A DNA stretch of 64,000 nucleotides from Neodidymelliopsis sp. IMI 364377 (taxonomy: Eukaryota > Ascomycota > Dothideomycetes > Pleosporales > Didymellaceae), in the NCBI GenBank assembly GCA_027946375.1, contig JAPEUT010000098.1, positions 22,854-86,853 on the forward strand, given 5' to 3'. The notes below the pieces were generated by a model. The model made no database searches, had not been told where the DNA came from, and worked only from the letters and a program-made list of their open reading frames with translations. This document shows, one piece after another, positions 23,095 through 33,212 of this stretch. The position numbers and the translations under genes are program-made. How positions within the stretch are numbered: the stretch's first letter is position 1; each line of letters opens with the position of its first letter.

Positions 23095-24652
23095 CGGATA
23101 CGGAGGAATAACTTCGTTGTAAGCGATGCTTTCATGTTAGACCTTCTGTAGCACAACCACCGGCGCTACTGCATCCAGCGTTATTCTGCGATGCTGTGGT
23201 GCCGTGGTGCAGTAGCGGCGACAGCGTTGCAGTAACAATCGTGCCACACTCATCAAAGAGATCCTGCTCACCGACGAGCTCGACGTATTAGAACGCTTGT
23301 ACGCGTCGAAGCTTTACTCGAAGGAGAGAATGAGAGATAAAAGCGAGACTAACGGCAAGCACAGCGACTTCGCATGAGCGTTGATTGGCCGCGGGAAATG
23401 AGTGGGTCCTCACTTTGCGAACTAGGGTCGTGCCGTGGGGAAGGCTGATGAACAACGGCTCCTGCAGCTCTAGAGATCCTGACATCTTGCCACTTTTAAT
23501 CACTATTCTTGCATGCTCAAAGACGTGCATGAAGGCGAGATTGTGATGGCAAGGCAGCGCAACGCTCCTAGATGACATCGTTAATCGCATCCACCTGCTC
23601 CTAACGTCTCAAGAAGATCTTACAACTAGATGTACAAGCATCGTTCTCACGGCGATCTATTGCCCTAGATGATAATCACACACCGTGTCTTACTTGCATA
23701 TCAAAAAAACTCTTTAAGGGGCATTAAAGCAGCTGAGTCCTGTAAATGTACACTTCGACGTCCAGTGTCGCATTAGAAAATAGTCCGAGACACATTAGAC
23801 GGCTCGCCAGGCTACTGTCAGACAAGAGTAAGGTCCGTCGGGTAAAAGACACTGACTTGGGGAGAGGACGGCTCTAGACAGCTAACCCTTGTAAGATGTA
23901 GAGCCATACATTTTCCGCCCTAGTCGCGTATGTTCAGACACCTCCTTGCCCTTATCCGCTAGACCTGAGCACCAGTCTCGAGTGAAAGACATTAAGTTGA
24001 AAATGGAGGCGTACAGGAGAAAAGCTTTTTAACAAATTTTTCTTAGTGGTGGATTACGTTCTTTCTACTAAACGTTCTACTGCGTTGTGCTAACAAGAAC
24101 TCTAAATACTTCTTATTTGTCTTAGATGGTAATGCTTCTATGCAAACACTTTCTTGTGTTGTTACGATTGTTTTAAGTTGTGCTGTCCGTACCTCTCGCC
24201 TTTAAAACATTTATCTTTCTCAAACTGTCACAAACTTGTAAACTTGTAGCTTTAGCTATAATCACTCTTATTATTACTGCAAGATTGATATTATAACTTA
24301 CCTAAACATACATTATCTAACTGCATGTTTCTAGTAGCCATCCGATGCGTTTTTGTCCTAAAGTACACTTATACGTGAAATGCAATCTAATATTCCTAGC
24401 TTTCCATTACCAGAGACGCAGCAGCAAAACGTGAATTCCATATAACACGATCGCGATTCGATGTTCGATCGAGCCTTCCATTAGAGAATATTAGTTTCTC
24501 CAGCAATCTGGGTGCTTCACTTTCACCTTCACCACTACGGCGTATTACGTTTACTTCGAACCCTGTATGTTCTTAATAAACAGAAAAAATCTATGGGATA
24601 GTTTTATATCACACCTACACGGATATCACCAGTTTCAACCCTCGTCTTAATC
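23095..24652. other. Intergenic region, right half AT-rich
   Basis: No gene seen. A 10-bp perfect inverted repeat (CGCTACTGCA at 23164-23173, TGCAGTAGCG at 23208-23217) lies just upstream of the P450 start. From about 23960 to 24640 the sequence is clearly more AT-rich than its surroundings and lacks long ORFs. Confidence 0.45.
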
Positions 24653-25669
24653 ATGACTCACGTATCTCGGCGCAACTCGCGTGCTTGTAGCATACTCTCT
24701 GATGACAACACTAATACACCTCGACCAGCTCCGCCGCTAACACGCCGGAGCGGCACACGTGGCGTACATGCCACTTCATTTGCCTCAGATGCTGCACCTA
24801 CAGATCTTGAGCAAACAGCTCACATACCATCACATTATCGCCTTGCCCCTACTGCGCCCAGCCCTTTCATTGGTAGCCTTGAAGCAAGTCTCGACGCTAT
24901 CCTACTATGGGGACGCACATTTCCTAATGTAACAGTAATTGTAAGCACGCTCCTGAAGCCAGTCAGCAGAGCCACAGATTGGCCAGTCATCTTGCAGAAC
25001 TTGCTCCGCACATCTAGCACTTTGCATCCAAGACTTGGACGCTCTCTGCTTGAGGAATTTCTGTTCCTGGTGACGAGGGTCCTGCTACCAGAGCAGATCG
25101 CCGAGAATAGGACGGCGATGGCAAGGTTATACAATCGAAAGAAGCAACTCGCAATAAGATTGGTGCTGCGATACGATATGATGAGAGAGTGGTGCAGTAT
25201 GGATGGGACGGAGCGGAAGGATGTTAGTGTTGCGTCTTTGCCACCAGACAAGACTGCTATTATAAGCAATAAACTCGCCACCAGTAACCTTGTGGACGAA
25301 TGCGAAGAAGTCTACCAGCGCAGGTGCCTCAAGCCCAATATCTGGCCAACGCTCATTGCTGCACCGGACGGAGGCTGGACGACACATGGTGTGCGAGAAC
25401 GTATGAAACATTACGTTACGCCGCTAGATTCATACCTCCTGTTGAGTGATGAGAAAGTCAAACAGTGGAGCGACATGGCATTAGTAGTGAAAGCGAGCCA
25501 GGTCGTTCTGCAATGGCAGTGGTTAAGGGAGAAAAATGCGACGTTGGAAGACATGGAACGGAGTGGATGGGAGGAGCTAGACGGTCGAGCAGGGGAGTGT
25601 GAGTGGATTGTTGAAAAGAGGGAGGTACTGGCGGGGAGATGTGGAAGAGCTGGCGAAGATGGGATGTAG
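24653..25669 (+). CDS. Uncharacterised protein
   Basis: A single open frame of 338 residues with an ATG in acceptable context (TAATCATGA). The N-terminal 70 residues are Ser/Thr/Arg/Pro-rich and probably disordered. The rest is predicted largely helical, rich in Leu, Arg and Trp (for example WPVILQNLLRTSS, LLEEFLFLVTRVLLPE, VLQWQWLREKN). No known domain or catalytic motif is recognised and no signal peptide or membrane segment is evident. It sits immediately right of an AT-rich island and converges on the next minus-strand gene with about 150 bp between stops. Length and composition argue for a real gene, perhaps lineage-restricted. Confidence 0.6.
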   Translation: MTHVSRRNSRACSILSDDNTNTPRPAPPLTRRSGTRGVHATSFASDAAPTDLEQTAHIPSHYRLAPTAPSPFIGSLEASLDAILLWGRTFPNVTVIVSTLLKPVSRATDWPVILQNLLRTSSTLHPRLGRSLLEEFLFLVTRVLLPEQIAENRTAMARLYNRKKQLAIRLVLRYDMMREWCSMDGTERKDVSVASLPPDKTAIISNKLATSNLVDECEEVYQRRCLKPNIWPTLIAAPDGGWTTHGVRERMKHYVTPLDSYLLLSDEKVKQWSDMALVVKASQVVLQWQWLREKNATLEDMERSGWEELDGRAGECEWIVEKREVLAGRCGRAGEDGM

Positions 25670-25825
25670 GTCCGCGATGTGAAAGACGAGCCTGGGTGTG
25701 GTTCAAGCCTTGCAGCGCCATCTCGAACTTCATGCCGTGCAGTGTCATTGAGAGTATAGTGGGTTACGCTCTTCAACCACTCTCTTGCTCACCAGAGGCT
25801 TGCCCGCTTAGTAACTTGCTTGTAT

Positions 25826-27708
25826 TTATGAATGCATGCTTGACGTCTCAGCCTCCGTATCGCTCGGGGCCGACGAAAGCGGAGATCCAGATCCAAAAGA
25901 CAGAAGGGCGACGTTTTTGCGATCTGCTCTCTTCTGCGCCGGCTTTCCAGCAGCAATTTCCAGCAATTCCAACATTCCAAGCAATCGACCTGAGCTAGCT
26001 TCCATTAATACCCTTGCTTGCTTTTCCTCCCCAGCGTTTCCCTTCTTGCCTCTGCCAGTGCCAAAGACACTGTGTCTCAACTTGATACCAGACTCCATAC
26101 CTTCCCTTAATCCAGCAGTGGGCTTGAGTGCACTATCAGTCATCATTAAAAGAAAGAGTTGTTCTAAGATAAGTGAGATTTTGGCGTTGTCCGCAAGACT
26201 TTGCTTGGTGCCCTGTAAGGGAAGCAGGATAGACTCGAAGTGCTCCTGCTCAGGGTCGTAGCGGAAATAATCAGGTAAGGATCCACTGACAAAAGGAAGC
26301 AGCAAGTTTGCCAGAAACCTAAGCTTCATGGGACCAGGCATGTTCAATGTTGTGAGAAACACATTGAAAAGCATGGTCGGTAAGTAGCGAAAGTCTTCTA
26401 CCACGTTATCGAACCAATCACTCAGCGCTGTGAACTGGGTCGGTAGCTTGGTCGCTACCTGTGCTAGCTAACGATTGAATGAGCTTTGACAAGAATGTAA
26501 GTAGCCGGGTCGACTTACCAGGCCTAAGAATCGCTGTCGTAACGCTATCGCATCGCTGCCGCCTACTCGCTCGACGGCATCAGACAAATCCAGTGTGCCA
26601 TTAGCAATGTCAGGAAGATCCGGAGAAGGGCTGACTTCAAGTTTGCGTTCACTCGCCCGCGTTTTCCGCAAAACGTCTGTTATCTCCTCGTCACTGTCGT
26701 AGTCGGCGACCTCGCCCATTTCGAAGTCGACGTTACCGAGCTTCTGTCTCTTGTTTACTCTTTGTTTCGGTTCTTTGGTTTCATTCTCCCAAATCTCAGT
26801 GTAGTCTTTCCTAGAATCAGCTGATGCTATTGCGAAGATGGCCTTGGCGATTCGCCGCCTTGTTGTTCGTGTCATGGATTGGTCATTGCCGGCGATGTAT
26901 TGCCAAATAAGGCTTTGCTGTAAGACATCTTCTTTGCTCATTTCGTCGTGCTGGCCTTGTCTGACACATACGTCCCAGTCAGCTTCTAGGAAGTCTAACA
27001 TGACGGCCAGCCATAACCTCCATCTCTCCCATCGTTTCTTATATGCCACAGAGCAGTTGAATGCCCACCCAACGACGTGCCAGAAATCGTCTGCTCTGCA
27101 CCATAGACTCTTTTCATTGGCCGCCTCACAGTAAAGACGATCGAAGTCGTCGTCTTCGCCAGGAGAAAGACTTCTAGTCGTGTTCTTGTGACCTCGAGGG
27201 CGTCTACGTGTGCGCTCCTTGGGGAAGACGAGTGCTTGTCGTACGTAGGAATGTGCGGGAGCCTCTACGACACTGAAGACACATTGTAGGTAACGTAGGG
27301 CAGCGTCTGAACCTCTGTCGTTTTCCACTGAATCTGTCTTGAACTTGAAAGCGACGAGTGAGGCGGCGAGAGCGATCTGCGACGGGGGTGGTAAGAAACC
27401 AACGTACGGCTGGGCAGGCGTGGAAATCGAGGTACCAGCTGCGAGTAGGCTATGCAGAAATTCGTACGCGTTTGCGACTGTCGTAGGTTAGTGTCCAGTT
27501 CTGCTTGTCGAGAGAAAAGCTCACACTGATGGCCCTCTATGTATGCTTTCGCGTGATTTGCGAGCTCGTAGGCCGCCGGCTTCGTAGGCCGCCGTTGCGC
27601 GCGTCGCGGACGCATCCCAACAGCTTCGAGCGCGGCAGAAGGCGCATTTTGGCTTCCGAGTTCTGAAGACAATTGCTGCCGTTGCGTAGGTGCGGCTACC
27701 GTACTCAT
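25826..27708 (-). CDS. Conserved fungal protein of unknown function
   Basis: Three exons on the minus strand (27708-27525, 27477-26519, 26458-25826) give 591 residues; introns are 47 and 60 nt with GTGAGC and GTAAGT donors. Splicing joins HQ to FANAYEFLHSLLAAG and RFLGL to VATKLPTQFTAL. Features seen are a basic N-terminus, an Ala/Leu-rich helical region, a Trp-rich block (DDFWHVVGWAFNCSV, RWERWRLWLAVMLDF), a basic nuclear-localisation-like KQRVNKRQK, and an acidic patch. A second helical domain contains PTMLFNVFLTTLNMPGPMK and the tail is Ser-rich. The Trp-rich block looks strongly constrained. I do not recognise a named family; the basic and acidic patches hint at a nuclear protein, which is an inference. 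Confidence 0.8.
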
Positions 27709-28039
27709 GGGGGTAAAGTACTGGCTTTGTAGGAAGGTCACTGAAGGATAGTGGGGGATCTCGCGCGTCGGCCGCGACGCGTGGTCACGTTTACAATGTA
27801 CAACGCGATGCTGTCGAACATTAACTGTCACTCCCCATCCTACCTACATCCTTGCCTTTCTACCATGCCCGTTGATCAGAGTCGTGCGATTTCCTCTTTC
27901 GTACGGGCAATGTAAGCCACAAACACAGATGTCGCGTGACAGGCAGGGAGTAGGTTATTTTAACAAAAACTTAAGCAAGCGCTGGTCTACACAGTTCTGA
28001 CACCAACGGCAACAGCAGTAAAAACAAAAAGTGATCGTA
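27709..28039. other. Short intergenic region
   Basis: Promoter side of the minus-strand gene ending at 27708, then the 3' flank of the tRNA-Ser gene. A-rich stretches at 28020-28030 read as T-runs on the minus strand and fit a Pol III terminator. Confidence 0.45.
28026..28030 (-). terminator. Pol III terminator of tRNA-Ser(CGA)
   Basis: Five T on the minus strand, about 10 nt beyond the discriminator base of the tRNA, followed by four more T after a G. Confidence 0.6.
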
Positions 28040-28138
28040 CGACAGCGGCAGGATTCGAACCTGCGCGGCCGAAGCCATATGATATCTAGTAGATGGACTC
28101 GTTCGAGTCATACCCATTAACCACTCTGGCACGCTGTC
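28040..28138 (-). tRNA. tRNA-Ser(CGA) with intron
   Basis: Read on the minus strand. The acceptor stem GACAGCG pairs with CGCTGTC and is followed by discriminator G. The D-arm has AGTGGTTAA, and the anticodon stem TATGA pairs with TCATA. The anticodon CGA sits in loop CTCGAA, with an intron of about 18 nt after the base 3' of the anticodon. A long class II variable arm has a UUCG-type loop (GGCTTCGGCC), and the T-arm is GCAGGTTCGAATCCTGC. The long variable arm and G73 support serine. Yeast tRNA-Ser(CGA) also has an intron at this place. Confidence 0.92.
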
Positions 28139-28831
28139 TTTGATTGGTTAGTCATCAGACGGTAGAAAATATATAGCCACTGTTTCCCATCACATGTTGG
28201 CATCAACCCGAGTGTGTCAGAGCCTACTCTAAAGTTAATTCTGGATTGTTGGACTGCAAGTTGAAAATGTTGATCTACTGCGGGGTCGCTCAAAATTTAA
28301 GCCTAGCAAGGCCTCTTGCGCACACGCTTAGTCAGTCTACTTATAGATCTCAGGCTTTGCATCTTTACCTACTTATAGTTTGAAAATAGCAAACCTGTGG
28401 TGCGATACGTAGGTGTAAGAAGACCACAGTGAATGGACAAACCCCGGGATTGCGTTAGGGCCCAGTTACTTAGATCAGCTTCTCACGGTTATCGTACAAG
28501 CGCAGAATATCGACTTTGCGCTACAGAGATTGGCACCACTGTACAACTTGGAATTCTAGCACGATACTGCTCTTACGTGGGTGTATCTTTTGCCACCGTT
28601 TTGACGTGTCTGAAAATATGACGAGGGCACCTTGGTATATAGAAGGTGAGAAGGTAGAGCCGCGTACCCACAAGAAAAGGAGCGGTTTTTCGAATTTGTT
28701 GGAACGCTCGTCCTTTGCTGCAGGGACGATCCTGCATGCAAAACAAACGGCAGTGACGATGCAGATAGGACATCCGCACCTGCCGCGTCATTCACAGCGA
28801 AAAGAGCAAAAAAAGCAAAAAGAAATGTTAT
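28139..28831. other. Intergenic region between two tRNA genes
   Basis: No protein gene is supported. The ORFs overlap the tRNA-Glu gene or lack domains. Confidence 0.4.
28809..28822 (-). terminator. Pol III terminator of tRNA-Glu(TTC)
   Basis: Two T-runs (five and seven T on the minus strand) just downstream of the tRNA 3' end. Confidence 0.6.
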
Positions 28832-28922
28832 TTCCGGTACCGGGAATCGAACCCGGGTCTTTCCGGTACTTCAGATCCGTAGAAGTGAAAGCGGAATATC
28901 CTAGCCTCTGGACTATACCGGA
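28832..28922 (-). tRNA. tRNA-Glu(TTC) with intron
   Basis: Read on the minus strand. The acceptor TCCGGTA pairs with TACCGGA and the discriminator is A. The D-arm is GTCCAGAGGCTAGGAT, and the anticodon stem TTCCG pairs with CGGAA. The loop CTTTCA gives anticodon TTC. About 19 nt (starting CTTCTACGG) intervene before the final loop base, as expected for an intron at the canonical position 37/38. The T-arm is CCGGGTTCGATTCCCGG. Confidence 0.92.
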
Positions 28923-29903
28923 GATGGTACTGTTGATGAAAGAATGACTGCTGGCGAAATTTATATAGTAGTTAAGATTGAGCTGATAGGCAGCTCAATT
29001 AACGCGTCTCATCTCTGGTCGGATAAGTCGCCAATTTGGGTTGTTGGTCTATCATATCCCTGCACCTCTTGTGTATACATCCAGCTTTTGGCGATGGCGC
29101 GTCAGCATGACTTTCATAAGGTTGTTGGCTCAAAGCGCCGTCGCAGGACAATAGAGCTTGTCACGTTGCGCAAAGCACTCAGGAAAATTGATGGCAAATG
29201 ACAATAGTATTTTTCAGTTGCAAAGAAGGTGAGAAACGACAGGTTTCGATAAACACGATACCACCAGAAATGAAGGTGGCACCTTTTAGTCATGCTCGCT
29301 GGCAACACCGGCTCGTTGCTTTGGGCACACTCACTATCAGCGTCACATTTTAGTTTTCATCTCTGTCTTATCAAGCATCGATGCGTGCGAGTTGTTGGCC
29401 GCCTGAGGCATAACTGTCGACAAGACAATCATTTGTCTTTGCTCGAAGTGACAGTATTACGCTCAAGTATTTGCTTGAAATCTAAATTAATTATCCTAGC
29501 GGCGAAAATGCAATCATCACCATCGTGTTCTAAGGCTGACTGATTATCTATACGAACGTAGCCTCAAAGTTGCGCAATTCAGTCTGTAATTCAATGTGAT
29601 CCTCAGATTCTATACGACGAATGCTGAGTGGTACCAGAACTTGTTGTGACAAGGTTCATTTGACAGATCACAACGATGTCTATGAATACCGCATTCACTG
29701 AGTATGGCCTACTGTCATATCTCTGGCTTGAGGAGCCCTACGTTTGCTCCAAGTAATATTCACTGCCTAATCGCTGGTTCGCGGAGGCGAAGGTCACAAC
29801 AACACATCACATTCACAAGATGATTCTCATCTGCATATTCCACTCGCCTATAACTTTCACCCTTAAACCAGTCAACCCAACCTTCTCTCTTACAATTCTC
29901 CCA
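28923..29903. other. Intergenic region
   Basis: Nearly 1 kb without a supported gene. The short ORFs have no recognisable features. The right end is the likely promoter/leader of the rhodopsin-like locus. Confidence 0.4.
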
Positions 29904-31099
29904 ATGTCGGAGACCTTTCAGATCGCCACGCACGCCATCATCTGGGCCAGCACTCTCCTAGCCGTTGGGTCTTGTGTTCTCAGATGCTATCATTGCAAGT
30001 GTATCAAACGTACATGGAAGGCAGACGACTTCATGGCTTTGTTCGTTGGGTAAGCTTACTCAAGACCACTCTTCTTCGTACCTCGACTGATCCTGCAAGA
30101 TCTTACTCCTAGGTGCGCTTGGCCTATGGCAACGAGCTTTGTTTCTAGGCTGCGCAGGGTAAGTGTGACGTGATAACGTTACTAGCTGAAGCTGCGAGTG
30201 CGAAAGCTCATCCTTCTCCAGGCCTGAACCGAACGCATGCAACTACACTGATCCTGAACGCAACATTCTTACAGTTTGTTCAACAGACCCTTTCCAACTA
30301 ACATTAGCTTACACATCTTCCAGTGGTCATTCGCCGTCTCCATCTATTGCGCATTTCTCCACTTCATCATACGATGCGCTGTCTGCACACTATACCTGCA
30401 ATTTGCAACGCAGTCCACTTTCAGATTGTGGATCGGCGTAGCATTCGGATTGAATGTCATGCTACTCTTAACTGACATGATGATCACTGTGCTCCAATGC
30501 GTAACCCCCTACCGCAGCTTGGAGATTCGATGAGCGCATAACATCACATTGTATGGACCATGGGTTTGTCCTATTTGTTCCAGCGGTTTTGGTAAGTACA
30601 CCATCGCACTTCGAGACGAACCAGTCAGTACTGATCGATGCAGAATGCGGTACTGAATCTCTATGTGCTGCTTCTACCCGTTCCCACTCTCTGCTCGGTT
30701 CAGATGGCACTCAGACGCAGGACGTTCGTTGCTTGCGTTCTCAGTGTTGGCGGTGCAGCTGTTCTGCTCGGATTTGTGCGGATACACACTTTACACATCC
30801 TCAACACTAGCACAAATACATCGAAGGGAGTAGGTGAGATGATGATCGTGGCTGTTCTTGGTTTGAGTCTCTCTGCCATCGCTCATAATCTTCCTTTCAT
30901 ACGAGTTCTCTGGAGGCACATATCAAAGCACCCCTCGAAGCATAAGGATACATCGGTCTCCTCTTCCAGTATCAGATCGCGCAATAGGCGACAGACAAAC
31001 ACCACATATAGGCTCAAACAGCCAACAATACCCATGACGAGTCTCGCAGAACGGGAGGGTTTGTCAACACCAGATCTTGAGCGAGGTCTTGGGTTTTGA
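29904..31099 (+). pseudogene. Rhodopsin-like fungal integral membrane protein, probably broken
   Basis: Pieces of a seven-helix fungal rhodopsin-domain (SAT20-type, orphan GPCR-like) protein occur in order: MSETFQIATHAIIWAS; KADDF after TM1; ILLLGALGLWQRALFLGCAG (TM2); an extracellular piece with NACNYTD; WSFAVSIYCAFLHFIIRC; a block ending LQCV; AAWRFDERITSHC; NAVLNLYVLLLPVP; and the last helices plus a basic tail. Introns at 30159-30221, 30274-30323 and 30592-30643 splice cleanly. Two joints do not. Near 30500-30510 the frame shifts by one base between LQCV and the conserved Trp/Cys loop, with only 17 nt between them. The first intron is also out of phase unless an atypical GTTGGG donor is used. 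One-base indels at a C5 and a G3 run would explain both. It is either a recent pseudogene or sequencing error. Confidence 0.65.
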
Positions 31100-32401
31100 G
31101 CCGATCTGAAAATTGTGCGATTTGTTTGGCGTTTGGCGAGTGGACAGAGAAACTAGCACTCGTGCCTATCGACTCGGACTTCCAAATCTCCATCAACGTG
31201 TTCCTGGACTTGGTCGTGCTGTGCGGTTCCAGGTAGCCATCGCCTTTCGATATTCTAGGTACAGTTTGAAATGGGAATGGTCTGTTTAAAACAGCGTCTC
31301 TAAATGCAGACCAGTTTTGTATCTAAAAAGAAGAGAAAGACTCTGTCTACAACTCTGTCCATTTGCTCAAACCGTTCAAGAATCCTCAATCATTCACATG
31401 TCACATCTCTTTGGGTCTAGCTGCTCGGGTGGCGCTGCCAGCGGAGGTGTGGGCTTCAGGGCTAAAATTTGAAAGTCTGGACTTCAAGCAACGACTGCTA
31501 CACAAATGAATGTGTCACATGAATGCCGCGGGCTACCAGACTGTCTGACAATCTAATCTCGGCAATAGTCGTGCACTGCCATGCTCAAGAATAGAGAGAT
31601 AGTAAAGATACCAGAGATAGCAACGATACACAAGATCCCAGCACATAAGAAGCGAGCCCTCCTCGTCACCACACCAACACTTCCTGCGCTGTCTCGTGCC
31701 AAACCTGCGTCATTTCGATCCCCCCATTTCCAACGTCGTCGTTCCTTTGGCCCTTCGATCTACCTTCTGGAAGCTTTCGCCGATCTCTCCGATCTTACGT
31801 GCCTGGATTAACCCCAGATTCGCCCCATTGAGACCCATCGCCCACTCAACTTTCGCCGGCCCCCCTCCGAGCCCAATGTCACACAAATCGCAATTGTCAC
31901 AATCTGCCCAGCACGTGACTTACGATCACCAAGCTCTGATAAGCATCGTACACGACAGTGGCCGGCCAATGCGCTTGACGCCGCTCCTTACGAAAGCTCG
32001 TCTAAGCCTCTACGCCGAGAACGCTGTGATTGGTTGCAGTGGCTGGGAGTAGGGGTTCATGGACGAAGATTGTTGCATGCGGAAGGATTCGGGGTACTGG
32101 GCTGGAGATAGGCCTGGGGTGACGATGTCGGAGCGTTGGGCCTACGTGTGATCTCCGCAGTAGTGAATCTGAGAGGGGAAGGAATATATGGGATGGTACC
32201 CCGAACGTACCCTTTGGGGCAGTTCGTACGCTGAATTGTTTCATTTTGCAGAACAACATATATCTTACGATCATCTGGACAATTAGAGGATTCGATTTAC
32301 GGAATTATACATTTACGCCCCTCGACATTGCATTTCAGCAATCAGTCCAGACAGCAAAAAAAAACTCAGAAACACCACCAACCAAACAAAACAAATCCAC
32401 A
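31100..32401. other. Intergenic region
   Basis: About 1.3 kb without a supported gene. The last 60 bases before 32402 are A-rich (CAGCAAAAAAAAAC...), a typical fungal 5' leader. The small ORFs at 31581-32052 have no domain. Confidence 0.4.
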
Positions 32402-32977
32402 ATGCCTTCCTCAAGCCCCAAGGCCGACCCCTACATCATCTACGGTCGCGGCGGAGCTGGCAACATCCGTACGTCACCCTTCTCCCCCTCAACCCCAGCC
32501 TCTCACTAACTCACCCTAGACCATCGCTCCACAATTCGCAGCGCCTGGAAGTCGATCAAAAACTCTCCTTCGACCTCCCCACCGCTCACCCTCTCCGTTT
32601 CGCCAGACAACTACTACGCTGCATGGAACGCGAAATCCGAGGACCCCTCCAAGAAACGCCGTGAATCAGAACTAGCGTCGTCTGTCGACGACGGCAGTCT
32701 CAAGCGCAATGCTAGTGCGGGGAGTCTGAGTCTGTTCAAGAGTGATAGCTTGAAGCGCAACACGTCGAATGGAAGTTTGTTCTCGTTGAGCTCGAGTGCG
32801 ACGCATTCGAGAAGTGTGAATGGGTTAAGTGGGTTGAGCAAGATCTTTGGTCGGAGAGGTAGTGTGGAAGATGATAGGAGTGTGTCGACAGTGGAGAGTG
32901 TGAAGGAGGAAGAGGACGGTGATGCGATGGTGATGAGGAGCGCAAAGGAGAAGGGAAAGGGCAAGGCTCGGGAGTGA
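32402..32977 (+). CDS. DUF3602-type small protein
   Basis: Two exons, 32402-32468 and 32520-32977, with a 51-nt intron (GTACGT...CCCTAG) give 174 residues. The opening PYIIYGRGGAGNI(H) is the glycine-rich signature of the fungal DUF3602 family, and the C-x-GRGGAGN motif is usually repeated in longer relatives. The rest is Ser-rich with repeated SLKRN/SGSL-type units (GSLKRNASAGSLSLFKSDSL), then FGRRGSVEDDRS and a Glu/Lys-rich tail. The function of the family is unknown. The Ser/Arg motifs look like phosphorylation sites, which is an inference. Confidence 0.85.
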
Positions 32978-33212
32978 AGCCAGGGTTGACAGCCTGTTAG
33001 CATGGAGCTGGTTTTGTCTTTTTGATGCGATTTAGCGAGCGATACCACTATGTTTTGGACATTCGGAAAAGGTTAGACAAAATGATGAGCATCACCTAAG
33101 CGTGTGCACGCGAATATGTGTCTCGACTGGAGTGCGAAGGTATGAGGGCAGAGAACATGAATTCTACACACTCTAGTATTAGACGTGCTCCATCGTTACA
33201 CTTCTTATCGCC

